Both the position numbers and the translations under genes were made by a program. Source: Paenibacillus sp. E222 (GTDB lineage Bacteria; Bacillota; Bacilli; Paenibacillales; Paenibacillaceae). From it: a DNA stretch of 64,000 nt. The stretch's first letter is position 1, and every line of letters starts with the position of its first letter. Below the pieces are notes generated by a model that was not told the DNA's origin, ran no database searches, and saw only the letters and a program-made list of their open reading frames with translations. The DNA lies in contig NZ_CP058552.1 of NCBI RefSeq assembly GCF_013401555.1, positions 1,240,001 to 1,304,000 on the forward strand, in the 5' to 3' direction. Below are positions 35,147 to 44,342 of this stretch, piece after piece.

Positions 35147-35716
35147 TCATTTCATTTTCTCCAACTCCGCCTTTAATCTTGCATTCTCTTCCAACAGCTT
35201 TTGGACCTCCGGGACATCCTTGCCAGAAAGCCAGCCATACAAATCGTCTCTTGCTGCATACTCCGGCAATTGATCATGAAGTACCATTTTAATGTGCCGT
35301 ACATCTTCAACATAATAGATAGGGATTTGTTCCATGACGGATTGCTTAAATTCTTGAAACTTCTGATAGTATTCAATTGCTGCGAAGTCGTATGGCTTTT
35401 GTCTTAATGCTTCATCTGTGACAACAAAAGCAAATCTAGGTTTGCCCGCTTCTCCGGCATACTCATACTCCCAATGGGTATAGCTCTTGGATTCATCTTC
35501 AGGAAGTGTTAAACCATAGAATCCTCCGAGAATCAGGACATATACATCGGACTCGTCGATCCATCTCTTCCTAATTTTCATTGGACTTTCCTTGAAAAAT
35601 TGCTCGATTCCCGCAGGGATATGACCAGCTTGAAGTACGGCTTCAACAGCGGTATGTCTTTCCTCAATAAGATCGTAGTAAGTAGACGATATGTAAATTT
35701 GTAGTTTTTTTCTCAT
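35147..35716 (-). CDS. Stand-alone DUF4062 protein
   Basis: A 189-residue protein. It starts KLQIYISSTYYDLIEERHTA and has ESDVYVLILGGFYGLT and HWEYEYAGEAGKPRFAFV, the marks of DUF4062, a TIR-like fold usually found at the N-terminus of large NTPases. Here it stands alone with a C-terminal coiled coil (VQKLLEENARLKAELEKMK). GGGGTGG precedes the ATG. It has its own terminator and no partner gene. DUF4062 proteins occur in signalling or defence settings; a defence role here is only a possibility. Confidence 0.78.
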   Translation of the reverse strand: MRKKLQIYISSTYYDLIEERHTAVEAVLQAGHIPAGIEQFFKESPMKIRKRWIDESDVYVLILGGFYGLTLPEDESKSYTHWEYEYAGEAGKPRFAFVVTDEALRQKPYDFAAIEYYQKFQEFKQSVMEQIPIYYVEDVRHIKMVLHDQLPEYAARDDLYGWLSGKDVPEVQKLLEENARLKAELEKMK

Positions 35717-35880
35717 AGGCCCACCCCATTTAAAGAATGAATATAATTAGAATCTAGCACTCTCTCACTTTATTTGTCAAAATGAACTGGGGTTGAAATG
35801 GCCGAAGGTTTTGGTTTCTTCTTTGTCACTGGGGAGTTCGTCTTTAAGTGTTGGAATCATTGATTGATATGAGTCAGGAT

Positions 35881-35910
35881 AAAGATCCAATCATTTAGAA
35901 TGACTGGATC
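35881..35910 (-). terminator. Hairpin after the GH120 gene
   Basis: On the minus strand GATCCAGTCAT pairs with ATGATTGGATC around five bases, 13 bases after the stop; the T run is short. Confidence 0.6.
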
Positions 35911-35922
35911 CTCAATCATAAA

Positions 35923-37947
35923 TTAAATTTCAAAATCAATCGTACCCTTTTCGGTTAATTCAAAGGGACCAGGTGTGACAACTGCATCGGGTCTCTTTGT
36001 TCCGAAAAAGTCGGAGTCAAAATGATATGGGCTGCTGTCCGGCTCCTCAAACTTCATGTTGGCATGATAAGTCTTTCCAAGCAGATCCGTGGTAACTAAC
36101 ATTGCAGAGGTTCCCCGAAGCAATTCGGGATCATGGATCTGAATGTGCACTTTGCCTAGTGCAGGATTCATCTCAATTTTTACGCCCTTCTGTGCAACTA
36201 TCTTCGCTTGGGATTCGTGACGACTTGGAACCGCATCGTTAAGAAATACATTGCCACCCATAGCCACCGGAAGAACGGCATTGCCTATAAAGAGATCCTT
36301 CGCGGCATCGCCAAGCTCCATAAGCTCCTCTTTGGTGTATTCCCACCATTTCTTATCTTTCACATCAGGATGTTGATCGTAGCCGCCAAGTCCCACAGCA
36401 TGCAGATAGCATATGGAATTGTCCGGAACCCCGTCCATGACCGTCTTCCCGTCCTCTCCAACTTCATCCCTTGGTTTAAGTGGAAGATGCTCAAAAAAGG
36501 TGATGGGCACAGGTTCCCTATTAGGATCATTGTCACCAATAAATATATTGTTGTAGTACCTGTCATCGCCCCCAGTGATATTGGAGTATCCGGCCATGGC
36601 CGTCTCGTGAGGGAAGTGATATGGCGTAATACGAGTAATTTCAGAACGGACTACAAATCGGCCTGCAAACAAATTATGAGCAAATGCCCCGCCCTGAGCC
36701 ATATTTCTGAAATTCATCGGAGAGAGAAATAGATTGTGATCGACCATATACGGACCATGGCAAACCTCAACGAAGAGATCTTCCGAAAGGTTGTCAAAAA
36801 ATACATTACGGCTGATGCGAGTGCCCTGTGCCTGCCAGTCCAGCCAAAGCGCACGGTAACAGCTATACATTATATTTTCGCTAATCTGAGTATCCAGTGA
36901 AGCATGCAGTTTAATTCCGGCTACTTCGGCACCATGTCTGAGTCGTTTGTGGTGAATATTATAAATACGGTTCTGATAAATGTGGCTGAAGGCTGCTCCC
37001 ATATGACCCACAATACCTGCCTGTTCGCAATCATGAATCACATTACCTCGAACAATGTGACTGCCGACGCGATCTTTATGCCAGCCGGAGCGTAATGCTC
37101 GTAAAATAACCTCCTGCTCGCGTTGAGTGCCGCCTTTACTATGCTTCTCCAAAGACTTGGTGTGCCCTGTGCCGATTTCGGTACCCAGGCTAATACCAAC
37201 GCATTTGGATTCACTGATGATATTGTTTTCAATAATCCAGCCCTTGCTCCAGTGAGGTCCAATCAATCCTTCCTGGTAGTCTGTAGGTGGCGCCCATTGG
37301 GGGGAGGCTTGACGAAGAGTAAAACCGCTTACGGTGATGTAGTTAATTCCCGGTTTCTCAGGCCAGAAGCAATAAGGACGTACATTAATTTCTACATTTT
37401 CCGTACGAGGGTCTTTTCCACCAAAGTTGGCCCAGATTTTGGTTGTTGTAGAACCAACCTCGGCATACCATTTTAACAGTGAATCCTTGGGATACTTAGC
37501 TTCAGGCCACACTTCAGGATTGTGAACGCTTTCAACACTATCGCATTCATACAATGATTTGCCATCCAAATAGACATCACCGAGATGAACCGGGAAGGGC
37601 CCGTCAAACAACCAGTCTCCACTGAGTTCAACTTCAAAGGGATTGCGAACGGAAAAGATGGAATTGAGTACTTCTGTACGCCAAACATCGTCTCCTTCAG
37701 ACTTCCAGTTGGTAACCCGTTCAGCTCCTGTAATGACGACTTCGCCGTCTCCTGCGGATCGATAGACGATTCTATGCTCCGCTGTTCCTCCATTAGCCGG
37801 GTTAACCCATTCCCTGTATATTCCCGCACGAACAATAACTGTATCACCAGCCATGGCATGAGCCGCAGCGCGTGATATGGTACGAAGGGGTTGATCCGCT
37901 GTTCCTTTTCCTTGATCATTCCCATGTATGGATACATGATATTCCAT
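35923..37947 (-). CDS. GH120-type beta-xylosidase-like right-handed beta-helix protein
   Basis: A 674-residue protein closely resembling family GH120 (Thermoanaerobacterium XylC type): start MEYHVSIHGND, then AGDTVIVRAGIYREWVNP, WSKGWIIENNIISESKCVG, IAGIKLHAS-like and LWLDWQAQGTRISRN. The parallel beta-helix holds the active site in this family, with Asp/Glu residues in the D-W-Q and H-G-P segments. No signal peptide, so it is cytoplasmic and acts on imported xylo-oligosaccharides. GAAGGAGAG precedes the ATG. No transporter or sugar regulator lies next to it. Confidence 0.85.
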   Translation of the reverse strand: MEYHVSIHGNDQGKGTADQPLRTISRAAAHAMAGDTVIVRAGIYREWVNPANGGTAEHRIVYRSAGDGEVVITGAERVTNWKSEGDDVWRTEVLNSIFSVRNPFEVELSGDWLFDGPFPVHLGDVYLDGKSLYECDSVESVHNPEVWPEAKYPKDSLLKWYAEVGSTTTKIWANFGGKDPRTENVEINVRPYCFWPEKPGINYITVSGFTLRQASPQWAPPTDYQEGLIGPHWSKGWIIENNIISESKCVGISLGTEIGTGHTKSLEKHSKGGTQREQEVILRALRSGWHKDRVGSHIVRGNVIHDCEQAGIVGHMGAAFSHIYQNRIYNIHHKRLRHGAEVAGIKLHASLDTQISENIMYSCYRALWLDWQAQGTRISRNVFFDNLSEDLFVEVCHGPYMVDHNLFLSPMNFRNMAQGGAFAHNLFAGRFVVRSEITRITPYHFPHETAMAGYSNITGGDDRYYNNIFIGDNDPNREPVPITFFEHLPLKPRDEVGEDGKTVMDGVPDNSICYLHAVGLGGYDQHPDVKDKKWWEYTKEELMELGDAAKDLFIGNAVLPVAMGGNVFLNDAVPSRHESQAKIVAQKGVKIEMNPALGKVHIQIHDPELLRGTSAMLVTTDLLGKTYHANMKFEEPDSSPYHFDSDFFGTKRPDAVVTPGPFELTEKGTIDFEI

Positions 37948-38040
37948 AACAACTCTCCTTCTATTTTAAAATTATTGTTGTATCCAGTTATTATACTAGA
38001 AAATAAATATAATGGGAGAGATAGGAAGGTGAATGTTAGG

Positions 38041-38072
38041 CTAAATTGATACTGATATAAGGTAAACCACAT
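38041..38072 (-). pseudogene. Short fragment of a YndJ-like gene
   Basis: The minus strand encodes WFTLYQYQF, and about 28 bases match the yndJ-like gene at 43085-43112 with two differences. The flanking sequence does not match. It looks like a remnant or a small copied piece. The rest of the 37948-38220 gap is promoter region. Confidence 0.4.
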
Positions 38073-38220
38073 CCACTACCCTATGAGGTTGTGTTTTTTG
38101 CTTTTGAGGACTTTTAGCTATTGTTAAAAGCTATGACCAGTCATGCCTTTTTCATATAACAAGCATTTCATTTGATCATGCTATACTCATTAGACTAAAA
38201 AGCTAGAAGGAGAAATATAG

Positions 38221-39306
38221 ATGATACCATTTCGTAATGATCATGTAGGTAGCTTTCTACGTCCTGCAAATTTAAGTCAGGCACGTGAACAATATAAATC
38301 AGGCAATATCACATATGAGGAATTAAGAGCTGTGGAAGATAAAGAGATTATTCGAATTATTGAAAAGCAAAAGGAAAATGGCGTATTGGCCGTTACCGAT
38401 GGTGAATTCCGCAGAAGCTGGTGGCATTTTGATTTTCTGGATGGCTTGGATGGCGTAGAGTTATATGAGCAAATAGATGGACCAAAATTCCATAACATGC
38501 AAACTCGCAAGGGTGGGATTCGTGTTTTTGGTAAAGTTGATTTCTCGAGTCATCCCTTTGTTGAGGATTTTGTGTTTTTGAAAAAGCATGCAGGTGACGC
38601 AGTGGTGAAACAGACCATTCCAAGTCCCAACATGCTTCTATATCGGTTGGAAAATGGTGCCAATACCTATACGGATCGGGAGCAATTCCTTCAGGATACG
38701 ATTGCGGCGTATCAAAAAGCCATTCAAGCCTTCTATGATGCGGGATGTCGATACCTGCAATTGGATGATACCGCTTGGGCAGATCTATTCTCAGAAGCTG
38801 GTCACGATAAGCTGCGTGCTAAAGGTCTGGAACCGGCGGAAGAGTTGAAAACGATGCAGCGAATGATTAATGAATCCTTGGCTCATAAACCGGCAGATTT
38901 AGTTGTGACGATGCATATTTGTCGTGGTAACTATAAATCGAACTATTTCTCAACGGGTGGTTACGAGTACGCTTCTGAAGTTATTTTTGGAGGCTTAAAC
39001 GTAGATGGATTATTCTTAGAGTTTGATGATGAGCGCTCAGGTGGTTTCGAGCCATTACAATATGTGAATCGAAAAGATTTGAAAATCGTACTTGGTTTAC
39101 TCACATCGAAATCAGGCGAGTTAGAGGATAAAGAACAAATTAAGGCTCGGATTGCAGAGGCGGCAACCTATGTATCACTTGAGCAGCTTTGTTTGAGCCC
39201 ACAATGTGGTTTTTCGTCTACAGAAGAAGGCAATATTTTAACGGAAGAACAACAATGGCGTAAACTTCGTTATGTAAAGGAAATTGCAGAAGAAGTTTGG
39301 AATTAA
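38221..39306 (+). CDS. MetE C-terminal-like methyltransferase (YxjG/YxjH type), copy 1
   Basis: A 361-residue cobalamin-independent methionine-synthase-like enzyme, catalytic half only. VTDGEFRRSWWHFDFL is typical; zinc ligands are expected in MHICRGN and LSPQCGF. The likely reaction is methyl transfer to homocysteine or a related thiol from an unknown donor. AGAAGGAG precedes the ATG. The Bacillus genes have SAM riboswitches, but I see none here. A close relative is at 59678. It ends in a strong terminator. Confidence 0.88.
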   Translation: MIPFRNDHVGSFLRPANLSQAREQYKSGNITYEELRAVEDKEIIRIIEKQKENGVLAVTDGEFRRSWWHFDFLDGLDGVELYEQIDGPKFHNMQTRKGGIRVFGKVDFSSHPFVEDFVFLKKHAGDAVVKQTIPSPNMLLYRLENGANTYTDREQFLQDTIAAYQKAIQAFYDAGCRYLQLDDTAWADLFSEAGHDKLRAKGLEPAEELKTMQRMINESLAHKPADLVVTMHICRGNYKSNYFSTGGYEYASEVIFGGLNVDGLFLEFDDERSGGFEPLQYVNRKDLKIVLGLLTSKSGELEDKEQIKARIAEAATYVSLEQLCLSPQCGFSSTEEGNILTEEQQWRKLRYVKEIAEEVWN

Positions 39307-39358
39307 TCCATACGCTCTAACTTTTTTCTGGTGGAAATCAAAATAATAAGAAATAAAG

Positions 39359-39385
39359 AAGCCACTCCATTTTTTGGAGTGGCTT
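39359..39385. terminator. Bidirectional terminator
   Basis: AAGCCACTCC and GGAGTGGCTT form a perfect 10-bp stem with a 7-base loop, between the MetE-like gene and the convergent HEAT-repeat gene. Confidence 0.8.
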
Positions 39386-39414
39386 TGTACTCAGCTATTA
39401 TACGGTAACGGCGG

Positions 39415-39867
39415 CTATCTTCTACCTAGTGTCTCCCAAATTCCATGGAGCCAGGAGTCGAACTCAGCATCTTTGTCGCCCTCGTAAGTATCATAGATAT
39501 CCAGACGTGTCTTTTGCAGTTTTTCCTTAAATTGCTCAAATGTGTGACCTTCGGGAAGGCTTTTTTTAATCCGCAGCAAAATTTTGTTAAGACCTTTAAA
39601 CAAATCGCCTTTGTTTTTGGCAGGCATTTGTACATCTTCATCCATCTGCTTAAGCTTAAGATATGCGGCTTCGCGCACTTGAAACACTTGATCATTTTTC
39701 AAAACATAATGTAGTAACTGTATGGTAGGGGCTGTATCCCAGTTTCCCAATTCGTTCACTGCATTCAGTCGGTCTCTCCAGCTTGCCGACCGATTAGCCG
39801 CTCGTTTGAGCTCTTCAAAGTTTTCCGGTAGTTCGTTAATTGCTCCAATATCATGGTTGTTCGTCAA
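39415..39867 (-). CDS. Small HEAT-repeat protein
   Basis: A 150-residue all-helical protein. Residues 25-75 look like HEAT repeats (SWRDRLNAVNELGNW, DQVFQVREAAYLKLKQM); the C-terminal half is charged helix (LLRIKKSLPEGHTFEQFKEKL). The start is TTG with AAGGAG eight bases upstream. No signal or membrane segment. Probably a cytoplasmic protein-binding factor; function unknown. It converges on the MetE-like gene and shares its terminator. Confidence 0.8.
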   Translation of the reverse strand: MTNNHDIGAINELPENFEELKRAANRSASWRDRLNAVNELGNWDTAPTIQLLHYVLKNDQVFQVREAAYLKLKQMDEDVQMPAKNKGDLFKGLNKILLRIKKSLPEGHTFEQFKEKLQKTRLDIYDTYEGDKDAEFDSWLHGIWETLGRR

Positions 39868-39981
39868 AGTTCAATCTCCTTAATCATCGCCATCTCGGCA
39901 GAATGATGAATGTTAATCAGGTAAACACCATTATACCACGAACCTGGCTAAACTACTTCATATAAGCCGATTGGTTAATCA

Positions 39982-40008
39982 AAAACCCGAAAGATGCAAC
40001 CAGGTTTT
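39982..40008 (-). terminator. Terminator overlapping the end of the alcohol-dehydrogenase-like gene
   Basis: On the minus strand AAAACCTG pairs with CGGGTTTT (one wobble) around an 11-base loop, followed by T's. Confidence 0.65.
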
Positions 40009-41036
40009 TAAATAAAACCTTCCAGTACAATTTTACCAATCGTCCTATTGCTCTCCAAAAATTTGTGGGCTTGCCGGAGATTATCTGCTGAGATGGGTCC
40101 AAGGACCTGGGCCAGTGTTGTCTTTAATTTTTGGTTATCCACAGCATCAGCAATACGATTAAGCAATAAATGCTGCTCAATCATATCATCTGTTTCGTAA
40201 ACAGCGCGAGTAAACATAAACTCCCACACGAAGGTGACGCTTTTTTGCTTAAGCAATGTGAGGTCCAGCGGAGAGGTCGGATCATCAATTGCGCATACAA
40301 CTCCTTGCGGAGAAATAGCTTCACTAATACCGGTCCAGTGTTTTTCCAAAGCATTCAGGCAAAAAATATAGGGAACGCTTGTAAATCCAATTGATTGAAG
40401 TTGTGGAAGGAGTGGCTCATGGTGATTAATGGTATAGTCCGCGCCCATTGATTTAACCCAGCTAACCGTCTCCGATCGGGAAGCAGTCCCGATTACAGTA
40501 AGCCCCGCTTGTTTTGAAAGCTGAGTGGCAATGGAACCTACACCCCCGGCTGCACCAATAATCAGCAGAGCCTTTCCTTTGTTGAAACCCGGATCTTGGG
40601 AAATAGACATTCGGGTAAATAATGCTTCCCAGGCTGTAATGGATGTTAAGGGAAGAGCTGCGGCTTCCACAAAACTTAAGGAAACAGGTTTGCGCCCAAC
40701 GATTCGTTCATCGACCAGATGGTATTCACTGTTTCCGCCTTGTCGTGCAATACTGCCAGCATAAAAAACTTCATCTCCCGGACGAAACAATGAACAGTCT
40801 GGCCCTGTCTCTTCGACGACTCCTGCCACATCCCAACCTAGAATTTTAGGAACTTCCTCAACTTTTTCCTTAGGCGCTCGTACCTTTGTATCAACAGGAT
40901 TGATCGATATAGCTGTAACTTTGACCAAAATGTCACGACCTGTTGCTTTTGGTTTTTCAACAACTATGTCCACCAGGCTTTGGGGATTGTCAATTGGAAG
41001 GTAACGAGTTAATCCTACCGCCTTCATTGTAGTCAC
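40008..41036 (-). CDS. Zinc-type alcohol dehydrogenase-like/quinone oxidoreductase (MDR family)
   Basis: A 342-residue medium-chain reductase, YogA-like. MKAVGLTRY opens the GroES-like domain, GWDVAGVVEETG is typical, and LIIGAAGGVGSIATQLSKQAG binds NADPH. It lacks the cysteine and histidine set of true zinc enzymes. It may reduce quinones or enones. The frame opens with an ATG at 41048 that touches the ribosome site, so I prefer the GTG at 41036; the Met three codons later is also possible. Confidence 0.85.
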   Translation of the reverse strand: MTTMKAVGLTRYLPIDNPQSLVDIVVEKPKATGRDILVKVTAISINPVDTKVRAPKEKVEEVPKILGWDVAGVVEETGPDCSLFRPGDEVFYAGSIARQGGNSEYHLVDERIVGRKPVSLSFVEAAALPLTSITAWEALFTRMSISQDPGFNKGKALLIIGAAGGVGSIATQLSKQAGLTVIGTASRSETVSWVKSMGADYTINHHEPLLPQLQSIGFTSVPYIFCLNALEKHWTGISEAISPQGVVCAIDDPTSPLDLTLLKQKSVTFVWEFMFTRAVYETDDMIEQHLLLNRIADAVDNQKLKTTLAQVLGPISADNLRQAHKFLESNRTIGKIVLEGFI

Positions 41037-41250
41037 GATGAACCACATCCTTTCCTTATTAGTATGCCCTTTAATTAGTACTATATTGACATGATCACTA
41101 TTAGACTTAAGGTCTTAAGCATAAGTGAATTTTAGTTTAATATAGAGGTGAATGAAGTGTTAATAGTATAGAAGATATCACCTTAAGTTCACTGCTAGAG
41201 TTCATTAGTAATTTTCGGATGAAATTTCGATTGCTGTTCTAATACAAAAG

Positions 41251-41393
41251 AATATATTCACTATTGGACAAGTAGCCAAATTGATTTGAAAAGTAGCGCC
41301 CGAGATCCTGTAAAGGAAGGAACGATTGCTCATAAAGCAAGGGTAACGAAGCAAAAGGTCTCAGAGTGTATTCAAGAAGCTGTCGAAGAGTAA
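41251..41393 (+). pseudogene. Scar of a MerR-like gene
   Basis: An open stretch reads IFTIGQVAKLI, the typical start of a MerR regulator, then a stop. Another stretch reads RDPVKEGTIAHKARVTKQK to EAVEE and a stop. It looks like two ends of degraded gene(s) joined by deletion. No intact frame or ribosome site. It occupies most of the gap between the oxidoreductase and the HxlR-type gene. Confidence 0.35.
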
Positions 41394-41397
41394 GGGA

Positions 41398-41787
41398 TTA
41401 TTTGTTTGATTCCGGTATATCCATTTCTTTTATGATTTCTGCTATCCGATTTTTTCCCCATTCATACATCATTTCAACGATAGGAAGTAAAGTCATCCCC
41501 AATTCAGTCATGGAATATTCCACTTTGGGTGGAACTTCTGGATAAACCTCGCGATGAACTATTCCATCTTCCATCAGTTCTCTTAATTGATTCGTTAATA
41601 TTTTATGAGATATTTTTGGAAAAAGCCTTTGGAGATCACTGAATCGATACGGTCCTTCTACACATAAATGCCATAAAATAACAATTTTCCATTTACCACT
41701 TAGAATGGATAAGGTAAGTTCTTTTTCACAATTATAATCACCATTTATGATCTTTTCTTTAACTTCATCTCTAAACGTATCTGGCAT
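41398..41787 (-). CDS. HxlR-family transcriptional regulator
   Basis: A 129-residue winged-helix regulator with the family pattern [40 protein letters not shown] and [16 protein letters not shown]. The first Cys is the redox-sensing position in some relatives. GGGAGGT precedes the ATG. It is divergent from the DJ-1-like gene, with a GTAACC inverted repeat between, so it probably controls that gene in response to electrophiles. Confidence 0.92.
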   Translation of the reverse strand: MPDTFRDEVKEKIINGDYNCEKELTLSILSGKWKIVILWHLCVEGPYRFSDLQRLFPKISHKILTNQLRELMEDGIVHREVYPEVPPKVEYSMTELGMTLLPIVEMMYEWGKNRIAEIIKEMDIPESNK

Positions 41788-41816
41788 AAGCTCTTACCTC
41801 CCTACTCGTATCAATT

Positions 41817-41833
41817 GTAACCTGTAGGTAACC
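41817..41833. promoter_or_regulatory. Likely HxlR operator
   Basis: GTAACCTGTAGGTAACC combines repeated GTAACC with GGTTAC-like symmetry between the divergent hxlR-like and DJ-1-like genes. Confidence 0.55.
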
Positions 41834-41934
41834 TTCTTACACAAAAGTGCATACTTCACAGTGAAGAAAACAAGCAGTAGACTAAAATAGTCGTCTGACC
41901 GACAATCTTTTTCACTAATTAGGAGGAACTACAA

Positions 41935-42453
41935 ATGAGTAAAAAAGCACTCTTTATTATACCACCAGAACGTTTCAATGAGGATGAATTATCTCAACCA
42001 AAAGCCGAATTGGAAAGCAACGGAATTGATGTGACCATTGCAAGTACGAAAACAGGTGAAATCATAGGGGATTATGAAGGCAAAGCAACTGCTGAGGTCA
42101 TTTTCTCTGACGTTATTGCTTCTGATTATGATGTTGTATCAGTGATTGGTGGATCTGGTACGAACGATCATCTATGGGGGAATCAAGAATTACAAGATTA
42201 CTTGAAACAAGCGTATACTGATAAAGTTCTGGTAACAGGAATTTGTGCAGGTGCGGTTACTGTAGCTAAAACCGGTTTACTTACCGGAAGAGAGGCTACT
42301 TGCTATCCAGTAGATGTACAAAAAGACCAATTAAAAGCGAATAAAGTAACATATGTTGAAAAACATGTTGTTGCTCATGAAGATATTATCACTGGCGATG
42401 GTCCGGATGGCGCTAAAGAATTTGGAGAAGCTTTAGTAAAAGCATTAAGCTAA
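41935..42453 (+). CDS. DJ-1/PfpI-family protein
   Basis: A 172-residue protein. The nucleophile elbow is VTGICAGAV with the catalytic-type Cys, preceded by SVIGGSGTNDHLW; the acidic residue is probably the Glu in IPPERF. Members act as glyoxalase-III-like enzymes, deglycase-like factors or stress chaperones; which is unclear. AGGAGG precedes the ATG. Divergent HxlR regulator suggests control by reactive carbonyl or quinone stress. It has a strong terminator. Confidence 0.9.
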   Translation: MSKKALFIIPPERFNEDELSQPKAELESNGIDVTIASTKTGEIIGDYEGKATAEVIFSDVIASDYDVVSVIGGSGTNDHLWGNQELQDYLKQAYTDKVLVTGICAGAVTVAKTGLLTGREATCYPVDVQKDQLKANKVTYVEKHVVAHEDIITGDGPDGAKEFGEALVKALS

Positions 42454-42485
42454 TTCTACATTTCCTCCTTGAATTTATATAATCG

Positions 42486-42515
42486 AAAGCCTACGGGATT
42501 CATTCCGTAGGCTTT
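42486..42515. terminator. Terminator between the DJ-1-like and yndJ-like genes
   Basis: AAAGCCTACGG pairs with CCGTAGGCTTT over 11 bases around an 8-base loop, with T's on the plus side; symmetrical enough for both genes. Confidence 0.85.
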
Positions 42516-42577
42516 TGGCACTTCAAAATCAACCTGAGTATGATCAAGCTAATCTATCACCTCGTGAAGAAAATCCG

Positions 42578-43552
42578 CTAGAGCCCCGATTGGTTAGCCT
42601 TTTCCTTAATGAAGTCTACCATAAACACCCAACCAATTAGTCCACATAAGACAAAACCAAACGCATGCAGAGATCCATAGATAGGAATAAAATCGAGTAT
42701 GGTTAAGGAGTACATATTTTTCAGTAACGGATAGAAGATGGAAATAACAACAACCGTGTAAAAGGCTAGGCAAGAAAGGCCTAAGAAGAAGGCTGCCTTA
42801 ATATCCAAAGCATTTTTCCTCAAGTAAGCAAGGAGATAAGCGGTGTATACCACAATATTGCAGGCGAACAAACTGACACCAATGTATTCAATCGGCTTGG
42901 AGAAAATCATACCAATAGCAATCAAGATGGGTCCGATGATATCGATGGCAACAACCCAGGGATACCAGCTTTTCTTCGTCATGATGCGTCCCAGTGCACC
43001 AATAAAAATTGGAACGATAGCAGATGAGAAATGGAAGTGGAGCGAGCTTAACGCGTGCGTTGCAGGATTAGCCTGGAAGAGGTTCAATTGATATTGATAT
43101 AAGGTAAACCAAATGCCCCCGACAAAAAAATAAACGAGCCCCGCTCCAATCGCTACTTCCGCTGCTTTTCCTTTAGAGATCACAATCGTGGTCAAGCCAT
43201 AGATGCCAAGCAGCAGGGTGAACAGTAGCCATCCAAGGGACAGAATCCCTGGGATTGCCGTACTTTCTAACCCCCACATCTTACTACTCATTACCGAGGC
43301 CAGGGTAAAAAGCGCAGCGGGAAATTGAAGCCATTTCATAGCAGCATATATCATTCGTTGATGTTTATTCTTTTCGTCATGGTTCAAAAGTAAAATCACA
43401 AGAGGTACAATGACGAAAGCCGCAAACAGTAGAAATTTCTCAACAAGTTCGAATTGAAAGTAATCAAGATAAAATATCAGAATGGTTATGATTCCACCGG
43501 GAAACACTGGTGCTAATAATGATTTCATTAGTTGCTTCAAGGAACTATTCAT
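42578..43552 (-). CDS. YndJ-like integral membrane protein
   Basis: A 324-residue protein with about nine hydrophobic segments, matching the YndJ family of membrane proteins. The family feature FFVGGIWFTLYQYQL and the His-containing SSLHFHFSSAIVPIF are inside membrane helices, unusual and conserved. Function is not known; some annotations call it a transporter. There is no clear regulator. A 28-base fragment of the same gene type lies at 38041. Confidence 0.8.
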   Translation of the reverse strand: MNSSLKQLMKSLLAPVFPGGIITILIFYLDYFQFELVEKFLLFAAFVIVPLVILLLNHDEKNKHQRMIYAAMKWLQFPAALFTLASVMSSKMWGLESTAIPGILSLGWLLFTLLLGIYGLTTIVISKGKAAEVAIGAGLVYFFVGGIWFTLYQYQLNLFQANPATHALSSLHFHFSSAIVPIFIGALGRIMTKKSWYPWVVAIDIIGPILIAIGMIFSKPIEYIGVSLFACNIVVYTAYLLAYLRKNALDIKAAFFLGLSCLAFYTVVVISIFYPLLKNMYSLTILDFIPIYGSLHAFGFVLCGLIGWVFMVDFIKEKANQSGL

Positions 43553-43638
43553 GGGGTTTCCTTTCTAACTACGTTTATCGTAATAACTGCCTGCATCCAG
43601 TTGAGCAGCGTTCTTTAGTATTAAATATAATGACAATA

Positions 43639-44184
43639 CTAATCACTATAATTTGTTTGAAACCAATTTTTTAACTCTTCACTCATTATCTTATACTCCA
43701 TCTCGGGAGCCTTCGAATGCAATTCGATTCCTCCAGATGGTCCGAAAATAACGATGTCTAGGCTCGTTTCATCTGTAAATGTAATTTTCCCAGCATTGTT
43801 CGATCCAACAACATCACCTGCATCAAAAGGTCTAAGTTCTGCATCTTGTATCATTTGGATAACCGTATTTTTTTCTTCCTCGCTTAATATGGAGGGATTA
43901 ATCATGCCGATACTGATTTCTTTTACTTGCCCTGTATCAAGTTTTTCTTTAAATTGTTCTGCCCATTTGCTGTCCGCTCCGCTTCCTGTGGAGCAACTTG
44001 AAACGATTAGTATAAAACCGACAATCACTAAGACAATACCTGAAATCCGTCCAGCATTTAATGCTAAGTCACTTGGCTCCGCATCTTTAAAGTTCCATCC
44101 CAGTCGTAAATACCAAGCAAAGTAAGGCCAAATCGCCATAATTAATCCTATTATTAAGACTAAAACACCTATAATTCCTGTCAA
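43639..44184 (-). CDS. DUF6199-like small membrane protein
   Basis: A 181-residue protein. Two hydrophobic segments (residues 3-20 and 46-65) flank the short conserved-looking stretch WYLRLGWNFKDAEPS, then an extracytoplasmic C-terminal domain with mixed strands (VKEISIGMI, DIVIFGPSGGIELH). A lipobox-like VSSCSTG follows the second segment but is too far in for a signal peptide. I recognise the N-terminal half only as DUF6199-like; function unknown. Confidence 0.65.
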   Translation of the reverse strand: MTGIIGVLVLIIGLIMAIWPYFAWYLRLGWNFKDAEPSDLALNAGRISGIVLVIVGFILIVSSCSTGSGADSKWAEQFKEKLDTGQVKEISIGMINPSILSEEEKNTVIQMIQDAELRPFDAGDVVGSNNAGKITFTDETSLDIVIFGPSGGIELHSKAPEMEYKIMSEELKNWFQTNYSD

Positions 44185-44302
44185 ACTATCACATCCTGTA
44201 TATGTTAATTAGTCTATTTAATACGAAAAATACTCGTTAAAGTTCCTTGTATGTAAATATCCCTCGCTACATGTAAGTAATCTATCAACTTCCTTGGGGA
44301 AA

Positions 44303-44333
44303 CAAAAAAAGAGCCGCACATCATGCGGCTCTC
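44303..44333 (-). terminator. Terminator of the bulb-lectin gene
   Basis: On the minus strand GAGCCGCA pairs with TGCGGCTC around about four bases, followed by seven T's. Confidence 0.88.
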
Positions 44334-44342
44334 GATCTAAAT

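Noticed and set aside
41122..41134. CATAAGTGA resembling an attachment-type site
   Set aside because: Only nine bases match and the first half (GAACCGTAT) is missing.
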